NCBI RefSeq assembly: GCF_006716445.1
Contig: NZ_VFPA01000001.1
Coordinates: 1,302,001 to 1,366,000, forward strand
Source: Pseudonocardia kunmingensis
GTDB taxonomy: Bacteria; Actinomycetota; Actinomycetes; Mycobacteriales; Pseudonocardiaceae
Length of the DNA stretch: 64,000 nt
Direction of reading: 5' to 3'
Positions 1 through 9,632 of the stretch are shown in pieces. The position numbers were made by a program, and so were the translations under genes. A model generated the notes under the pieces. That model did no database searches. It was not told the DNA's origin and saw only the letters and a program-made list of their open reading frames with translations. Numbering within the stretch: the stretch's first letter is position 1; every line of letters begins with the position of its first letter.

Positions 1-322
1 CGAACGCCGCACCCAGGCCCTGCAGCCCGAACGGCCAGGACGACCAGATCATCGCCTGGCCGCCGACGAGCAGGATCGGCAGCGGGACCTCGATCCCGGC
101 GCCGCGGCGCAGGGCACCGGCGAGCTCCCAGGTGGCGACGGCGGTGGAGAGCGCCAGCACGCCGACGAACAGGTGCCGCTCGACCAGCAACGACGCCAGG
201 ATGACGACGCCCAGCCCCACGCCGACGGCGATCGCCGCGACCAGGTCGCGGCCCGCACGGGACGGGCGGCGGGCCGGAGGGGGCACCATCGCCGCGGCGT
301 GCGAGGAGGACGAGGCGGTCAC
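1..322 (-). CDS. cdsA: Phosphatidate cytidylyltransferase, N-terminal part (window edge)
   Basis: Partial gene: the start is a GTG at 320-322, two bases after the frr stop, and the reading frame runs off the left edge of the window. About 107 residues are visible: a short Ala/Pro/Arg-rich cytoplasmic leader, then alternating hydrophobic segments (for example VGVGLGVVILASLLVE and LFVGVLALSTAVATWEL) as in CdsA, the integral membrane enzyme that makes CDP-diacylglycerol from phosphatidic acid and CTP. The catalytic C-terminal signature is outside the window, so the call rests on the N-terminal membrane pattern and on the well-known actinobacterial order pyrH-frr-cdsA. The tight spacing implies cotranscription with frr. 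Confidence 0.85.
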   Translation of the reverse strand, partial: MTASSSSHAAAMVPPPARRPSRAGRDLVAAIAVGVGLGVVILASLLVERHLFVGVLALSTAVATWELAGALRRGAGIEVPLPILLVGGQAMIWSSWPFGLQGLGAAF

Positions 323-324
323 CG

Positions 325-882
325 TCAGACTTCGAGCAGCTCGGTTTCCTTGTGCTTCACCAGGTCGTCGACCTGGTGGACGTAGCGGTCGGTGGCGCTC
401 TGCAGCTCCTTCTCGGCGCGCCCGACCTCGTCCTCACCCGCTTCGCCGTCCCGGACGATGCGGTGCAGCTCGTCCATCGCCTTGCGGCGGATGCTGCGGA
501 TGGTGACGCGGGCGTCCTCGCCCTTGCCGCGCGCGACCTTCACCATCTCGCGGCGCCGCTCCTCGGACAGCTGCGGGATGACCACGCGGATGATCTGACC
601 GTCGTTGCTCGGGTTGAGCCCGAGGTCGGAGTTGCGGATCGCGGTTTCGAGGGCCTTGAGCTGGCTGGCGTCGTAGGGCTTGATGACGGCCATGCGCGCC
701 TCGGGCACGTTGATGGACGCGAGCTGGTTGATCGGGGTCATCGCGCCGTAGTAGTCGACGACCACGCGGGAGAACATGTTGGGCGTCGCCCGGCCGGTGC
801 GCACGGAGGCGAGGTCGTCCTTCGCGACGGCGACCGCCTTCTCCATCTTCTCCTCGGCGTCGAAGAGCGTCTCGTCGATCAC
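325..882 (-). CDS. frr: Ribosome recycling factor
   Basis: 185 residues, the normal RRF length. It begins [17 protein letters not shown] and carries the diagnostic [11 protein letters not shown] segment near residue 30 and the long helical C-terminal region ([20 protein letters not shown]). RRF splits post-termination ribosomes together with EF-G. The ATG start overlaps the pyrH stop by four bases (ATGA), so the two are translationally coupled. It lies in the rpsB-tsf-pyrH-frr-cdsA run on the minus strand. Confidence 0.98.
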   Translation of the reverse strand: MIDETLFDAEEKMEKAVAVAKDDLASVRTGRATPNMFSRVVVDYYGAMTPINQLASINVPEARMAVIKPYDASQLKALETAIRNSDLGLNPSNDGQIIRVVIPQLSEERRREMVKVARGKGEDARVTIRSIRRKAMDELHRIVRDGEAGEDEVGRAEKELQSATDRYVHQVDDLVKHKETELLEV

Positions 883-1670
883 GGCGCGTCCCTGCCTTCC
901 TGCCCAGATCCATCGTTCCAGCCCGGGGTGCTGACCAGCGTGCCGATCCTCTCACCCCGCACCGCGCGGGCGATGTTGCCCTCGACGAGCAGGTTGAACA
1001 CGATGATCGGCATCTTGTTGTCCATGCAGAGGCTGAACGCCGTGGCGTCGGCGACCTTCAGCCCCTGCTCCAGCACCTCGCGGTGGGTGATCTCGTCGTA
1101 CAGCTTGGCGTCGAGGTCGATCTTGGGGTCGGCGGTGTACACGCCGTCGACGCCCTTCGCCATCAGGACGACCTCCGCGCCGATCTCCAGGGCGCGCTGG
1201 GCGCTCGCGGTGTCGGTGGAGAAGTAGGGCATGCCGACACCCGCACCGAAGATGACGACCCGCCCCTTCTCGAGGTGCCGGATCGCGCGGCGCGGGATGT
1301 AGGCCTCGGCGACCTGCCCCATGGTGATGGCGGTCTGGACGCGCGTGTCGACGTGGTGCTCGCGCTCCAGGAAGTCCTGCAGCGCGAGGCAGTTCATGAC
1401 GGTGCCGAGCATGCCGATGTAGTCGGCACGGGCGCGGTCCATGCCCCGCTGCTGCAGCTCGGAGCCGCGGAAGAAGTTGCCCCCGCCGATCACCACGGCG
1501 ACCTGGGCGCCGGTGGCGACGACCTCCGCGATCTGGCGGGCGACGGTCTCGACCACCCCAGGGTCGACCCCGACGGCCCCGCCGCCGAACATCTCGCCGC
1601 CGAGCTTGAGCAGCACGCGGCGGAAGCCGGGGCCGGGGCCGTCGGAGCCGATCCGTGGGGTGGTCATCAT
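879..1670 (-). CDS. pyrH: UMP kinase
   Basis: 263 residues, amino acid kinase fold. Visible motifs are [14 protein letters not shown] at the N-terminus (phosphate-binding loop), [18 protein letters not shown] (glycine-rich UMP/ATP site), and [19 protein letters not shown] in the C-terminal half, all typical of bacterial UMP kinase, which converts UMP to UDP with ATP. The N-terminus has an extra ~16 residues ([16 protein letters not shown]) before the conserved core, common in actinobacteria. It follows tsf with a 17-base gap and overlaps frr by 4 bases. Confidence 0.98.
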   Translation of the reverse strand: MMTTPRIGSDGPGPGFRRVLLKLGGEMFGGGAVGVDPGVVETVARQIAEVVATGAQVAVVIGGGNFFRGSELQQRGMDRARADYIGMLGTVMNCLALQDFLEREHHVDTRVQTAITMGQVAEAYIPRRAIRHLEKGRVVIFGAGVGMPYFSTDTASAQRALEIGAEVVLMAKGVDGVYTADPKIDLDAKLYDEITHREVLEQGLKVADATAFSLCMDNKMPIIVFNLLVEGNIARAVRGERIGTLVSTPGWNDGSGQEGRDAP

Positions 1671-1687
1671 GCAGTCCTCGGCCGGCC

Positions 1688-2503
1688 TCAGGCCTGGCCG
1701 ACCTCGAAGCGGGCGAAGTCGCGGACGGTGACACCCGCCTCGTCGAGCAGCGCCTTGACCGTCTTCTTCGGCTCGTGGACCGACGGCTGCTCCAGCAGCA
1801 CGACGTCCTTGTAGAAGCCGTTGATCCGGCCCTCGACGATGCGCGACAGCACCTGCTCGGGCTTGCCCTCCTCGCGGGCGGTGGCCTCGGCGATGCGACG
1901 CTCGTTGTCGATCACGTCGCCGGGGACCTGCTCACGGGTGGTGTACTGCGGGCGGGCAGCGGCGATGTGCATCGCCACGCTCTTGGCGGCCTCGTCGCCC
2001 GCGCCCTCGTACGCCACCAGGGCGCCGATGGCCGGCGGGAGGTCCGACGCGCGGCGGTGCAGGTACAGCGCCACCGGCCCGTCCACGTGGATGTAGCGCT
2101 TGAGCTCGAGCTTCTCACCGATGCGGGCCGACAGCGCCTGCACGGCGTCGTCGACGGTGGCCCCGTCGAGCGGGGCCTTCCGCAGTGCCTCGGCGTCGGC
2201 CGGCTTCTGCTCGACCGCGACGCGCAGGACCTTGTCGGCGAGCGCCTGGAAGTCGTCGCTCTTGGCGACGAAGTCGGTCTCGCAGTTCAGCTCGACCATC
2301 GTGCCGCCCTCGGCCGCGACGAGCCCGTTGGCCGTCTCGCGGCCGGCGCGCTTGCCCACGTCCTTGGCGCCCTTGATGCGGAGCAGCTCGACCGCCTTGT
2401 CGAAGTCGCCCTCGGCCTCCTCGAGCGCCTTCTTGCAGTCCATCATCCCGGAACCGGTGAGGTCCCGGAGCTTCTTGACGTCGGCGGCGGTGTAGTTCGC
2501 CAT
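1688..2503 (-). CDS. tsf: Elongation factor Ts
   Basis: 271 residues. The N-terminal UBA-like domain begins [20 protein letters not shown] and continues with [19 protein letters not shown]; the core contains [13 protein letters not shown], the TDFV signature that contacts EF-Tu and releases GDP. The length matches actinobacterial EF-Ts, which is shorter than the E. coli protein. It lies 48 bases downstream of rpsB and is probably cotranscribed with it. Confidence 0.98.
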   Translation of the reverse strand: MANYTAADVKKLRDLTGSGMMDCKKALEEAEGDFDKAVELLRIKGAKDVGKRAGRETANGLVAAEGGTMVELNCETDFVAKSDDFQALADKVLRVAVEQKPADAEALRKAPLDGATVDDAVQALSARIGEKLELKRYIHVDGPVALYLHRRASDLPPAIGALVAYEGAGDEAAKSVAMHIAAARPQYTTREQVPGDVIDNERRIAEATAREEGKPEQVLSRIVEGRINGFYKDVVLLEQPSVHEPKKTVKALLDEAGVTVRDFARFEVGQA

Positions 2504-2551
2504 GGTGCCTTTCGTCCGTTCTGTTCGGGAGGTGTCGGGGGGAAGGCCTGT

Positions 2552-3454
2552 TCAGCCGGCGGTCTGCTGCGTGCCGTTGCTGGTGGAGGCCGGCGCGGGC
2601 TCGGCGGCCGGGTTGGGCGCCTCGGCGGCCTGACCGGCCGCGGTGAGGCTGGCGCCGTCGGACCCGGCACCCTCGGAGAGCAGGTTCTGCTCCCACTCGG
2701 CCAGCGGCTCGTCGGTGCCGACGCCCGCCTCCGGCTTCTCCTCGGCGTCGCCGCCGCGCGAGCGCGCAGAACGCGCCATCAGGCCGTCGGCGGCAGCGCG
2801 CGCGATCACCTTGGTGAGCAGCGCGGCCGAGCGGATCGCGTCGTCGTTGCCCGGGATCGGGAAGTCGACCTCGTCGGGGTCGCAGTTGGTGTCCAGGATG
2901 GAGACGACCGGGATGCCCAGCTTGCGGGCCTCACCGACGGCGATGTGCTCCTTCTTGGTGTCCACGATCCAGACCGCGCTCGGAACCTTCGACATGTCGC
3001 GGATGCCGCCGAGGGTCTTCTCGAGCTTGTCCTTCTCGCGGGTGAGCATGAGGATCTCCTTCTTGGTGCGACCCTCGAAGCCCCCCGTCTGCTCCATCGA
3101 CTCCAGCTCCTTGAGGCGCTGGAGGCGCTTGTGCACGGTCTGGAAGTTGGTGAGCATGCCGCCCAGCCACCGCTGGTTGACGTACGGCATGTTGACCCGG
3201 CCCGCCTCGTCGGCGATGGCCTCCTGCGCCTGCTTCTTCGTGCCGACGAACATGACCGTGCCGCCGTGGGCGACGGTCTCGCGGACGAACTCGTAGGCCC
3301 GGTCGATGTAGGACAGGGTCTGCTGCAGGTCGATGATGTAGATGCCGTTGCGCTCGGTGAGGATGTAGCGCTTCATCTTCGGGTTCCAGCGGCGGGTCTG
3401 GTGCCCGAAGTGCACACCGGAATCCAGCAACTGCTTCATGGTGACGACGGCCAC
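2552..3454 (-). CDS. rpsB: 30S ribosomal protein S2
   Basis: 300 residues. It begins [20 protein letters not shown] from a GTG, followed by [11 protein letters not shown] and later [20 protein letters not shown] and [13 protein letters not shown], all S2 hallmarks. The C-terminus carries an extended Ala/Pro/Ser-rich tail of about 60 residues beyond the conserved fold, as in many actinobacterial S2 proteins. It heads the rpsB-tsf-pyrH-frr-cdsA run. Confidence 0.98.
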   Translation of the reverse strand: MAVVTMKQLLDSGVHFGHQTRRWNPKMKRYILTERNGIYIIDLQQTLSYIDRAYEFVRETVAHGGTVMFVGTKKQAQEAIADEAGRVNMPYVNQRWLGGMLTNFQTVHKRLQRLKELESMEQTGGFEGRTKKEILMLTREKDKLEKTLGGIRDMSKVPSAVWIVDTKKEHIAVGEARKLGIPVVSILDTNCDPDEVDFPIPGNDDAIRSAALLTKVIARAAADGLMARSARSRGGDAEEKPEAGVGTDEPLAEWEQNLLSEGAGSDGASLTAAGQAAEAPNPAAEPAPASTSNGTQQTAG

Positions 3455-3777
3455 GGCCGGTACTCACCCTCTCGTCAGGCGCGGCCCTCGAGCGGCCACG
3501 CACGCGGTTTCGCGGAGCGCCGGTCGGCGGCACCGCCCTGGCGTGGCGCCGGTGGCCGGACCCGGGAGGCCCGGGACCGCCCGTCCACCGCTCCCGCTCG
3601 ATGCGGGTGCGCACACGCGCGAAGTCACCCCGACGCCGTCGAGGTGCAGATCGAGTGTACGCCGCGGGCGGGAACGCCCCGACGGCGCGTCCCGCGGCCG
3701 TCCACCTCGGCTCCGGACCATCCACAGGGCCGCGCCGACGGGCCCCGCGGGCCGTCCCCGCGGGAGAGGCTACGGGC
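3455..3777. promoter_or_regulatory. Intergenic leader between divergent rpsB and M23-type gene
   Basis: About 320 bases without a convincing gene. It must hold the rpsB promoter(s) on the minus strand. A possible -10 hexamer TACACT (minus strand, 3654-3659) lies about 200 bases before the rpsB start, with no clear -35. A CCCGGG-AGG-CCCGGG inverted repeat near 3565 could form a hairpin in the long rpsB leader; autogenous control by S2 is known in other bacteria, but nothing here proves it. On the plus strand GGGAGAGG at 3762-3769 is the ribosome-binding site for the next gene. Confidence 0.4.
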
Positions 3778-4377
3778 GTGGACGGACGCGCGCGCCGGGG
3801 TGGAGCGGCCCTCCTCGTGCGGCTCGCGGTCGTGGCGGTCCTCGGCGCGACCGGCACCGCGGTCGCCCACGCCGCCCCGCCACCCGACGCCGGGCCGCCA
3901 CCGCCACCACCGCCCGGCGCGGGGGTGCCCGCCCCGGGCGCCCGGTACGCCTGGCCGCTGCTGCCTGCGCCCGCGGTCGCCGTGCCCTTCCGGGCGCCGG
4001 AGCACGTCTACGGGCCGGGGCACCGGGGTGTCGACCTCACCGGAACCGCGGACCAGGCCGTGCTCGCCGCGCGCGGCGGCACCGTGGTGTTCGCCGGGCC
4101 CGTGGCCGGGCGCGGCGTGGTGTCCGTGCAGCACGACGACGGGCTGCGCACGACGTACGAGCCGGTGCGCCCCCTCGTCGCCGCGGGCGCCGTCGTGCGC
4201 GCCGGTGACGTCCTCGGGCAGCTGGAAGCCGGGCACCCCGCCTGCGCGCCCGCCGCGTGCCTGCACTGGGGGCTGCGGCGGGGCCGGCAGGAGTACCTCG
4301 ACCCGCTCGTGCTGCTGCGCCCGCCGCACGTGCGGCTGCTGCCGGTGCCCGTCCCGTGGCCCGCGGCCGGGCCGTGA
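3778..4377 (+). CDS. Secreted M23-type (LytM) peptidase-like protein
   Basis: 199 residues from the GTG at 3778, chosen because GGGAGAGG lies about 9 bases upstream and because a signal sequence (LLVRLAVVAVLGATGTAVAHA) then follows at once; longer in-frame starts to 3601 add only low-complexity Arg/Pro-rich sequence. A Pro-rich linker precedes an M23 domain: GHRGVDLTGTADQAVLAARG gives the HxxxD zinc-ligand motif and VVSVQHDDGLRTTYEPV the central strand. The second motif, normally HxH, reads CLHWGL, so its first His is Cys. The protein may therefore be a degenerate LytM factor that activates an amidase rather than cutting peptidoglycan itself. M23 genes at this position beside rpsB are common in actinobacteria. 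Confidence 0.85.
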   Translation: MDGRARRGGAALLVRLAVVAVLGATGTAVAHAAPPPDAGPPPPPPPGAGVPAPGARYAWPLLPAPAVAVPFRAPEHVYGPGHRGVDLTGTADQAVLAARGGTVVFAGPVAGRGVVSVQHDDGLRTTYEPVRPLVAAGAVVRAGDVLGQLEAGHPACAPAACLHWGLRRGRQEYLDPLVLLRPPHVRLLPVPVPWPAAGP

Positions 4378-4390
4378 GACCGGCGGCGGC

Positions 4391-5230
4391 TCAGCCGGCC
4401 GCCAGCTCGTCCAGCCGCCCGCGCAGGCGGCCGACCAGCCGGGTGTGCAGCTGGCAGACCCGCGACTCGGTCACGCCGAGCACCCTGCCGATCTCGGCGA
4501 GGGTGCGGTTCTCGAGGTAGTACAGCCGCACCACGGCGCGGTCGCGCTCGCCCAGCTGCGCGACCGCGAGCGCCAGCTGCCGCAAGGTCTCGGTGGTCTG
4601 CACGACGGTCATCGGGTCGGGCGCGCCCTCGTCGGCCAGCACCTCCGAGACACCGCCGCTGTTCTCGTCCAGCGCCTCCACGCTGATCAGCTGCACCCCC
4701 CGGCCGGCCGAGCGCAGCTCGTGGACGCCCACTCCGAGCTCGGCGGCCAGCTCGGCGTCGGTGGGTGCCCGCAGCAGCCGCGCCTCCAGGCGCTCCTGGG
4801 CCCGCTCCAGCTCCCGCGCCCGCCCCCGGACGGTGCGCGGCACCCAGTCCTGCGCCCGCAGCTCGTCGATGATCGCGCCCCGGATGCGCGCGACGGCGTA
4901 GCTCTCGAAGCGGGGGCTGCGCTGCGGGTCGAAGCGCTCGATGGCGTCGATCAGGCCGAAGACCCCGCACTGCACCAGGTCGCCGACCTCGACGTAGGAC
5001 GGCAGCGCGCTCCCCAGCCGGTGGGCGACGGCGCGCAGGAGCGGCGTGTAGTGCACGACGAGCCGGTCCCGCAGCGCCCGGCTGGGCTCGGCCAGGAACG
5101 CGGCCCACAGCTCGTCGACGGGCGTCGGGGCCACCGGGTGCACCGCGACCTGCACGACCGGACCGGGGACGGCTCTGAGCTGCGCCGATGGGGGCTGGAC
5201 GACGTCATGCCCTCGGGTGCGCCTGCTCAT
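4391..5230 (-). CDS. whiG: RNA polymerase sigma factor, WhiG/FliA family
   Basis: 279 residues with the sigma-70 region 2 signature [20 protein letters not shown] and [20 protein letters not shown] (regions 2.3-2.4), region 3 ([17 protein letters not shown]) and a region 4 helix-turn-helix ([20 protein letters not shown]). The lack of region 1.1 and the 'GAIIDELR' string place it in the FliA/WhiG group. In Streptomyces whiG sits in the same neighbourhood of rpsB and controls aerial hyphae committing to sporulation; here the role is inferred from that synteny. Its proposed start overlaps the end of xerC by 26 bases; a slightly later start is possible because the first ~35 residues are poorly conserved. 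It ends facing the M23-type gene, 13 bases apart. Confidence 0.88.
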   Translation of the reverse strand: MSRRTRGHDVVQPPSAQLRAVPGPVVQVAVHPVAPTPVDELWAAFLAEPSRALRDRLVVHYTPLLRAVAHRLGSALPSYVEVGDLVQCGVFGLIDAIERFDPQRSPRFESYAVARIRGAIIDELRAQDWVPRTVRGRARELERAQERLEARLLRAPTDAELAAELGVGVHELRSAGRGVQLISVEALDENSGGVSEVLADEGAPDPMTVVQTTETLRQLALAVAQLGERDRAVVRLYYLENRTLAEIGRVLGVTESRVCQLHTRLVGRLRGRLDELAAG

Positions 5231-6128
5231 GAACCACCTTCAGCCGCTCGACCGTCACCTGCGTGTAGAGCTGAGTGGTTGCTAGCTTAGCGTGACCGAG
5301 CAACTCCTGTACGTAACGGAGGTCCGCGCCGCCCTCGAGCATGTGCGTTGCCGCAGCGTGGCGCAGGCCGTGCGGCCCCACGTCCGGCGCGCCGGGCACG
5401 GCGGACAGCGCCTGGTGGACGACCCCTCGCGCGACCCGGGTGTCGAGCCGCCCGCCGCGCACGCCGAGCAGCAGCGCACGCGGCGACCCCTGGCGCGCCA
5501 GCGCCGGGCGCCCGCGGGCCAGCCAGCGTCGCAGCGCGTCGGAGGCGGGCACACCGTAGACGACGGTGCGCTCCCGGTCGCCCTTGCCGACGACCCGCAA
5601 CGCGCGCCGCTCGCCGTCGACGTCGTCCAGGTCGAGGCCGCACAGCTCGGCCACGCGCACCCCGGTGGCGTAGAGCAGCTCCAGCACCAGCAGGTCGCGC
5701 AGCGCCACCGGGTGGTCCTCCGCCGCCCCGCTGCCCGCGGCGTGCAGCACGGCGGCGGCCTCCTCGGCGGTGGGGACCTCCGGGACCGCGTGCCGCGGGC
5801 GCGGGGAGGCCAGCCGGGCACCCGGATCGCCCGGCAGCCGGCCGGTGCGGTGCGCCCACGCGGTGAAGGTGCGGGCGGCGGCCGCGCGCCGGGCGAGCGT
5901 GGCCCGGCCCAGCCCCGCCGCGTGCCCGGCCGCCAACCAGCGGCGCAGCAGCGCCAGGTCGACCTCGTGCGTGTCGCCGACGCCCGCGAGCAGCCCCGCG
6001 AGATCGCTGCGGTAGGCCCGGACCGTGTGCGCCGAACGACCCTGCTCGAGCTCCAGGTGCTGCAGGAACGCGTCGAGGGCCGCCGCCGGCCCGGGCGCGG
6101 TGACCACTGGCTCCGGCGGGGACGACAT
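5205..6128 (-). CDS. xerC: Tyrosine recombinase XerC
   Basis: 307 residues from the ATG at 6128 (MSSPPEPVV); longer in-frame extensions run antisense into dprA and lack family similarity. N-terminal SAM-like core-binding domain ([20 protein letters not shown]) and C-terminal catalytic domain with the full set: Arg in [12 protein letters not shown], HxxR in [12 protein letters not shown], second His in [11 protein letters not shown], and the nucleophile Tyr in QLYTQV. XerC with XerD resolves chromosome dimers at dif. Position between dprA and whiG/rpsB is the usual actinobacterial one. Confidence 0.95.
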   Translation of the reverse strand: MSSPPEPVVTAPGPAAALDAFLQHLELEQGRSAHTVRAYRSDLAGLLAGVGDTHEVDLALLRRWLAAGHAAGLGRATLARRAAAARTFTAWAHRTGRLPGDPGARLASPRPRHAVPEVPTAEEAAAVLHAAGSGAAEDHPVALRDLLVLELLYATGVRVAELCGLDLDDVDGERRALRVVGKGDRERTVVYGVPASDALRRWLARGRPALARQGSPRALLLGVRGGRLDTRVARGVVHQALSAVPGAPDVGPHGLRHAAATHMLEGGADLRYVQELLGHAKLATTQLYTQVTVERLKVVHEQAHPRA

Positions 6129-6159
6129 CGCTCGACCGTGCGCGCACCCGCTCCCCCGG

Positions 6160-7338
6160 TCAAGCACCGCCCGCGCGTGTCGAGGCGCCCGCTCGGGCCG
6201 GTGGCGCAGGCTCCTCCACGACCGGGCACCGCCGCCAGCGGCCGTCCCGGTGCTCCACGAGCCCCCGGCGCTCCAGCGCGACGAGGGCGGCGCGCACGGC
6301 GCCGATCGGCACACCGGACTCGAGCGCGAGCCAGCGCGTGTCGCGGGCGGCACGCGCCGGCAGCGCGTCGTGGACGCGCGCGGCCGCGGCGTCGAGTCCG
6401 TCGGTGGAGCGCGCGGTTCCCAGGTCCGGGAGCTCGGCCAGGTGCAGCCCGATCGGGGCCACCGCCTCCAGCACCTCCTCGGTGCGGGTGACCAGCAGCG
6501 CACCGTCGCGCACGAGCCGGTGGCAGCCCGCGGACAGGCCCGAGGTCACCGCGCCCGGCACGGCCATCACCGGCCGCCCGAGCGAGACGGCGTCGGACGC
6601 GGTGCGCTGCGCCCCGCTGCGCAACCCCGCCTCCACCACCACGGTGCCGCCGGCGATGCCCGCGATCAGCCGGTTGCGCACGAGGAAGCGGTGGCGCGCC
6701 GGCACGCTGCCCGGCGGGTACTCGCTCACGACGAGCCCCTCGGCGGCGATCCGCTCCAGCAGCAGCTGGTGCGACGCCGGGTAGGCCCGCTCCACGCCGC
6801 ACGCGAGCACCGCCACGGTGGGCCCCTGCACCGCGAGGGCCCCGCGGTGGGCGGCGCCGTCGACGCCGATGGCGGCACCGGAGACGACCGTGTAACCGCG
6901 GTCGGCGAGCCCGGCGCCCAGCTCCCCCGCCACGTGGGTGCCGTAGCTGGTGGCCGCGCGCGCCCCCACGACGGCCACCGCGTGCCTGCTGAGGGCGCCG
7001 AGCGCTCCCGGCCCGCGCACCCACAGCGCGAGCGGTGGTGCCAGCTCGCGCGCTCCCGCGGCCTCGAAGGCCTCGAACGCGTCGCCCGGCCAGTCGTCGT
7101 GCTCCGGGACGAGCAGCCGCGCGCCGGCCGCCGCCGCGGCGGCGAGGTCCTCCCCTGCCCGGTACACCGCCCGGCGCACCCCGGTCTCCCCCGCCACGCG
7201 CTCGCCCACCCGCCCGTCACGCACCCGTGCCGCCGCCTCCACGGGCCCGACCTCGGCCACGAGCTCAGCCAGCGCCGCGGCGGGCGGCTCGGCGACCCGT
7301 GACAGGTACGCCCGCGCGTGCAGGATCCGCTCGTTCAC
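6160..7338 (-). CDS. dprA: DNA processing protein DprA (Smf)
   Basis: 392 residues. The Rossmann-like DprA domain is clear: [76 protein letters not shown] (conserved PPG and RNR), and [20 protein letters not shown]-terminal winged-helix segment ([20 protein letters not shown]) follows. DprA loads RecA on incoming single-stranded DNA in transformable bacteria; in actinobacteria it is conserved though competence is mostly undemonstrated. The start overlaps the comM stop by four bases. Confidence 0.96.
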   Translation of the reverse strand: MNERILHARAYLSRVAEPPAAALAELVAEVGPVEAAARVRDGRVGERVAGETGVRRAVYRAGEDLAAAAAAGARLLVPEHDDWPGDAFEAFEAAGARELAPPLALWVRGPGALGALSRHAVAVVGARAATSYGTHVAGELGAGLADRGYTVVSGAAIGVDGAAHRGALAVQGPTVAVLACGVERAYPASHQLLLERIAAEGLVVSEYPPGSVPARHRFLVRNRLIAGIAGGTVVVEAGLRSGAQRTASDAVSLGRPVMAVPGAVTSGLSAGCHRLVRDGALLVTRTEEVLEAVAPIGLHLAELPDLGTARSTDGLDAAAARVHDALPARAARDTRWLALESGVPIGAVRAALVALERRGLVEHRDGRWRRCPVVEEPAPPARAGASTRAGGA

Positions 7339-8840
7339 GCCGCCCTCCGGTCCCGGAAGTACAGAGCGGTGGCGACCAGGTCCTCATCGGGTTGGTCCCG
7401 CCCGCCCAGGTCGGCCAAGGTCCACGCCACCCGCAGCGCCCTGTCCGCGCCGCGCGCGGTGAGCTCGCCCGCGCGCAACCCGGCGTCGAGCGGCCGCACG
7501 GCGGGCCGGGGCAGGGCGAACCGCGTGCGCAGGACCGGGCCCGGCACCTCCGCGTTGGTGCGCCAGCCGAACGCCCCCCAGCGCTCCGCGGCCGCGGCAC
7601 GGGCCGCCTGCACCCGGGCCCGGACCGTGGCCGTGTCCTCGCCCTCGCCTGCCGCCGAGAGCGCCGTGACCGGGAACATCCGGGCGCGCAGGTCCACGCG
7701 GTCGAGCAGGGGTCCCGACAACCGGCCCAGGTAGCGGCGGCGCACCAGCGACGGGCAGACGCAGTCGCGGTCGTGCGCAGGCGCGCACGGGCACGGGTTG
7801 GCCGCCAGCACGAGCTGGAACCGCGCCGGGTAGGCCACGGTGCCCTCCGCCCGGGCCAGCCGCACCTCGCCCTCCTCCAGCGGCGTGCGCAGGGCGTCGA
7901 GCATGGCCGCTCCCCACTCCGGCGCCTCGTCCATGAACAGGACCCCGAGGTGGGCCAGCGACACGGCGCCGGGGCGGGCCAGGCCGCTGCCGCCGCCGAC
8001 GAGCGCGGCCATCGAGCTGGAGTGGTGTGGCGCCACGAAGGGCGGGAGCGTGCTCAGCGCGCCGCCCCCGGGCAACCGCCCCGCGACCGACCGGACCGCC
8101 GCGAGCGCGAGCGCCTCCTCCGGGCCCAGGCGCGGCAGCAGCCCGACGAAGCGCTGGGCGAGCATGGTCTTCCCGGTGCCCGGCGGGCCCACCAGCAGCA
8201 CGTGGTGACCGCCGGCTGCGGCGATCTCGATGGCGTGCCGCGCGTCGTCCTGGCCGACGACGTCGGCGAGGTCCAGCGGTCGCACGGCCTCGTCGTGGAC
8301 GATCGCGCCCGGCCTGCGCAACGCGTGCCCGTGGCCCAGGAACGCCAGCGCCGCGTCGAGGTTGGGCGCCCCGTGCACCGCGATGCCCTCCACGAGGGCG
8401 GCCTCGGCCAGCGAGGACTCGGGCACCACGGCCCGCTCCATCCCCGCCTCGCGGGCCGCGAGCAGGCACGGCAGCACGCCGCGGACCGGGCGCAACCTGC
8501 CGTCGAGCGCGAGCTCCCCGAGCAGGACGGTGCGGTCGAGGGCGGCCTGTGGCAGTACCTCGCACGCGCCGAGCACGGCACAGGCGAGCGCCAGGTCGAA
8601 CGCGCTGCCCGCCTTGCGCAGGGTGGCGGGCGAGAGGGCCAGCACGATCCGCTCGTTGGGCCAGCTCCGATCGCTGTTGACGATGGCCGCGCGCACCCGG
8701 TCCTTCGACTCGTGCAGCGCGGCGTCGGGCAACCCGACCAGGTGGAACCCGGGCAGCCCGCCCCCGACGTCGGCCTCGATCTCGACCACGTGCCCGTCGA
8801 CGCCCAGCAGTGCCACCGAGTGTGCGCGTGCGAGCGCCAT
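7335..8840 (-). CDS. comM: YifB/ComM-family Mg-chelatase-like ATPase
   Basis: 501 residues from MALARAHSVALLGVDGH. The N-terminal ChlI-like domain (GGLPGFHLVGLPDAALHESK, ending with LGELALDGRLRPVRGVLPCL) is followed by an AAA+ domain with Walker A VGPPGTGKTMLAQR, Walker B VLFMDEAPEW and a Cys-rich zinc-binding insert (NPCPCAPAHDRDCVCP). ComM is a hexameric branch-migration helicase used in natural transformation of other bacteria. It is translationally coupled to yraN (1-base overlap) and dprA, giving a compact yraN-comM-dprA recombination operon. Confidence 0.95.
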   Translation of the reverse strand: MALARAHSVALLGVDGHVVEIEADVGGGLPGFHLVGLPDAALHESKDRVRAAIVNSDRSWPNERIVLALSPATLRKAGSAFDLALACAVLGACEVLPQAALDRTVLLGELALDGRLRPVRGVLPCLLAAREAGMERAVVPESSLAEAALVEGIAVHGAPNLDAALAFLGHGHALRRPGAIVHDEAVRPLDLADVVGQDDARHAIEIAAAGGHHVLLVGPPGTGKTMLAQRFVGLLPRLGPEEALALAAVRSVAGRLPGGGALSTLPPFVAPHHSSSMAALVGGGSGLARPGAVSLAHLGVLFMDEAPEWGAAMLDALRTPLEEGEVRLARAEGTVAYPARFQLVLAANPCPCAPAHDRDCVCPSLVRRRYLGRLSGPLLDRVDLRARMFPVTALSAAGEGEDTATVRARVQAARAAAAERWGAFGWRTNAEVPGPVLRTRFALPRPAVRPLDAGLRAGELTARGADRALRVAWTLADLGGRDQPDEDLVATALYFRDRRAA

Positions 8841-9205
8841 CAGAACGCCCCCTCGTAGTGCTGGACCGTGACCGGTGCCCCGGGCTCGGCCACGACGGCG
8901 AGCACGTCGAACCGGATCTCGCACCAGCGGACCTGGTGCGCCGCGAGCCAGGCCCGGGTGATCAGCCGGATGCGGGCCGCCTTGCGCCGGTCGACCGCCT
9001 CGGCCGGCACCCCGAACCGGGTGCTCGAGCGGGTCTTGACCTCGCACACGACCAGCCGGGTGGAGTCGGTGGCGACCAGGTCGAGCTCGCCGTGGCGGCA
9101 CCGCCAGTTGCGGGAAAGGACCACCAGGCCCTGCCGCTCGAGGTACTGCGCCGCGAGGTCCTCACCGCGGCGCCCGAGCACGTCCTTCGCTGCCATGCCG
9201 ACCAC
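8840..9205 (-). CDS. yraN: UPF0102 (YraN) nuclease-like protein
   Basis: 121 residues, standard family length. It shows the restriction-endonuclease-like core: GRRGEDLAAQYLERQGLVVL, then NWRCRHGELDLVATD (Glu and Asp of the PD-(D/E)XK fold), and VVCEVKTRSSTRFG (E-x-K). A later Met (residue 4) could be the true start. The family is close to Holliday-junction resolvases in fold, but function is unproven. It overlaps the comM start by one base. Confidence 0.93.
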   Translation of the reverse strand: MVGMAAKDVLGRRGEDLAAQYLERQGLVVLSRNWRCRHGELDLVATDSTRLVVCEVKTRSSTRFGVPAEAVDRRKAARIRLITRAWLAAHQVRWCEIRFDVLAVVAEPGAPVTVQHYEGAF

Positions 9206-9308
9206 GATCGGCGAGGTGGGCGGCGCCGGACAGCCCGTTGCGAGAACTGTGGACAGCCGGGGGGCGAGGTGGACAACCCACCCGGGGCGGCCCGCGACCG
9301 TCGGAGGC

Positions 9309-9632
9309 CTATGCCCCGAACTGGTTGCCCTCCGGAAGGCGCAGGTCGGGCTTGTCCAGCTCCTCGACGTTCACGTCCTTGAACGTCAGCACCCGGACGT
9401 TCTTCACGAACCGCGCGGGCCGGTACATGTCCCACACCCACGCGTCGGACATCCGGACCTCGAAGTAGATCTCCCCGTCGGCGTTGCGGGCCGCGACGTC
9501 GACCGAGTTGGCCAGGTAGAAGCGACGCTCCGTCTCCACGACGTAGGAGAACTGGGCCACGATGTCCCGGTACTCCTTGTAGAGCGTGAGCTCCATCTCG
9601 GTCTCGTACTTCTCGAGATCCTCGGCGCTCAC
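9309..9632 (-). CDS. DUF2469 actinobacterial conserved protein
   Basis: 107 residues, beginning [20 protein letters not shown] and containing [17 protein letters not shown], very well conserved in actinobacteria (DUF2469) and almost always next to rnhB and yraN, as here. Acidic, no membrane segment, no known enzymatic motif; function unknown. It overlaps the rnhB stop by four bases (ATGA). Confidence 0.93.
   Translation of the reverse strand: MSAEDLEKYETEMELTLYKEYRDIVAQFSYVVETERRFYLANSVDVAARNADGEIYFEVRMSDAWVWDMYRPARFVKNVRVLTFKDVNVEELDKPDLRLPEGNQFGA

Noticed and set aside
3601..3777. Upstream extension of the M23-type gene to an ATG at 3601
   Set aside because: The extension is Arg/Pro low-complexity, places the signal peptide internally and ignores the good RBS at 3762-3769.
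1655..5290. 1211-codon open frame on the plus strand
   Set aside because: It runs antisense through tsf, rpsB and the sigma gene; high GC gives long antisense frames, and the translation is low-complexity without any domain.
9206..9308. Possible structured RNA between DUF2469 and yraN
   Set aside because: Short GC-rich gap; no conserved structure or terminator recognised.
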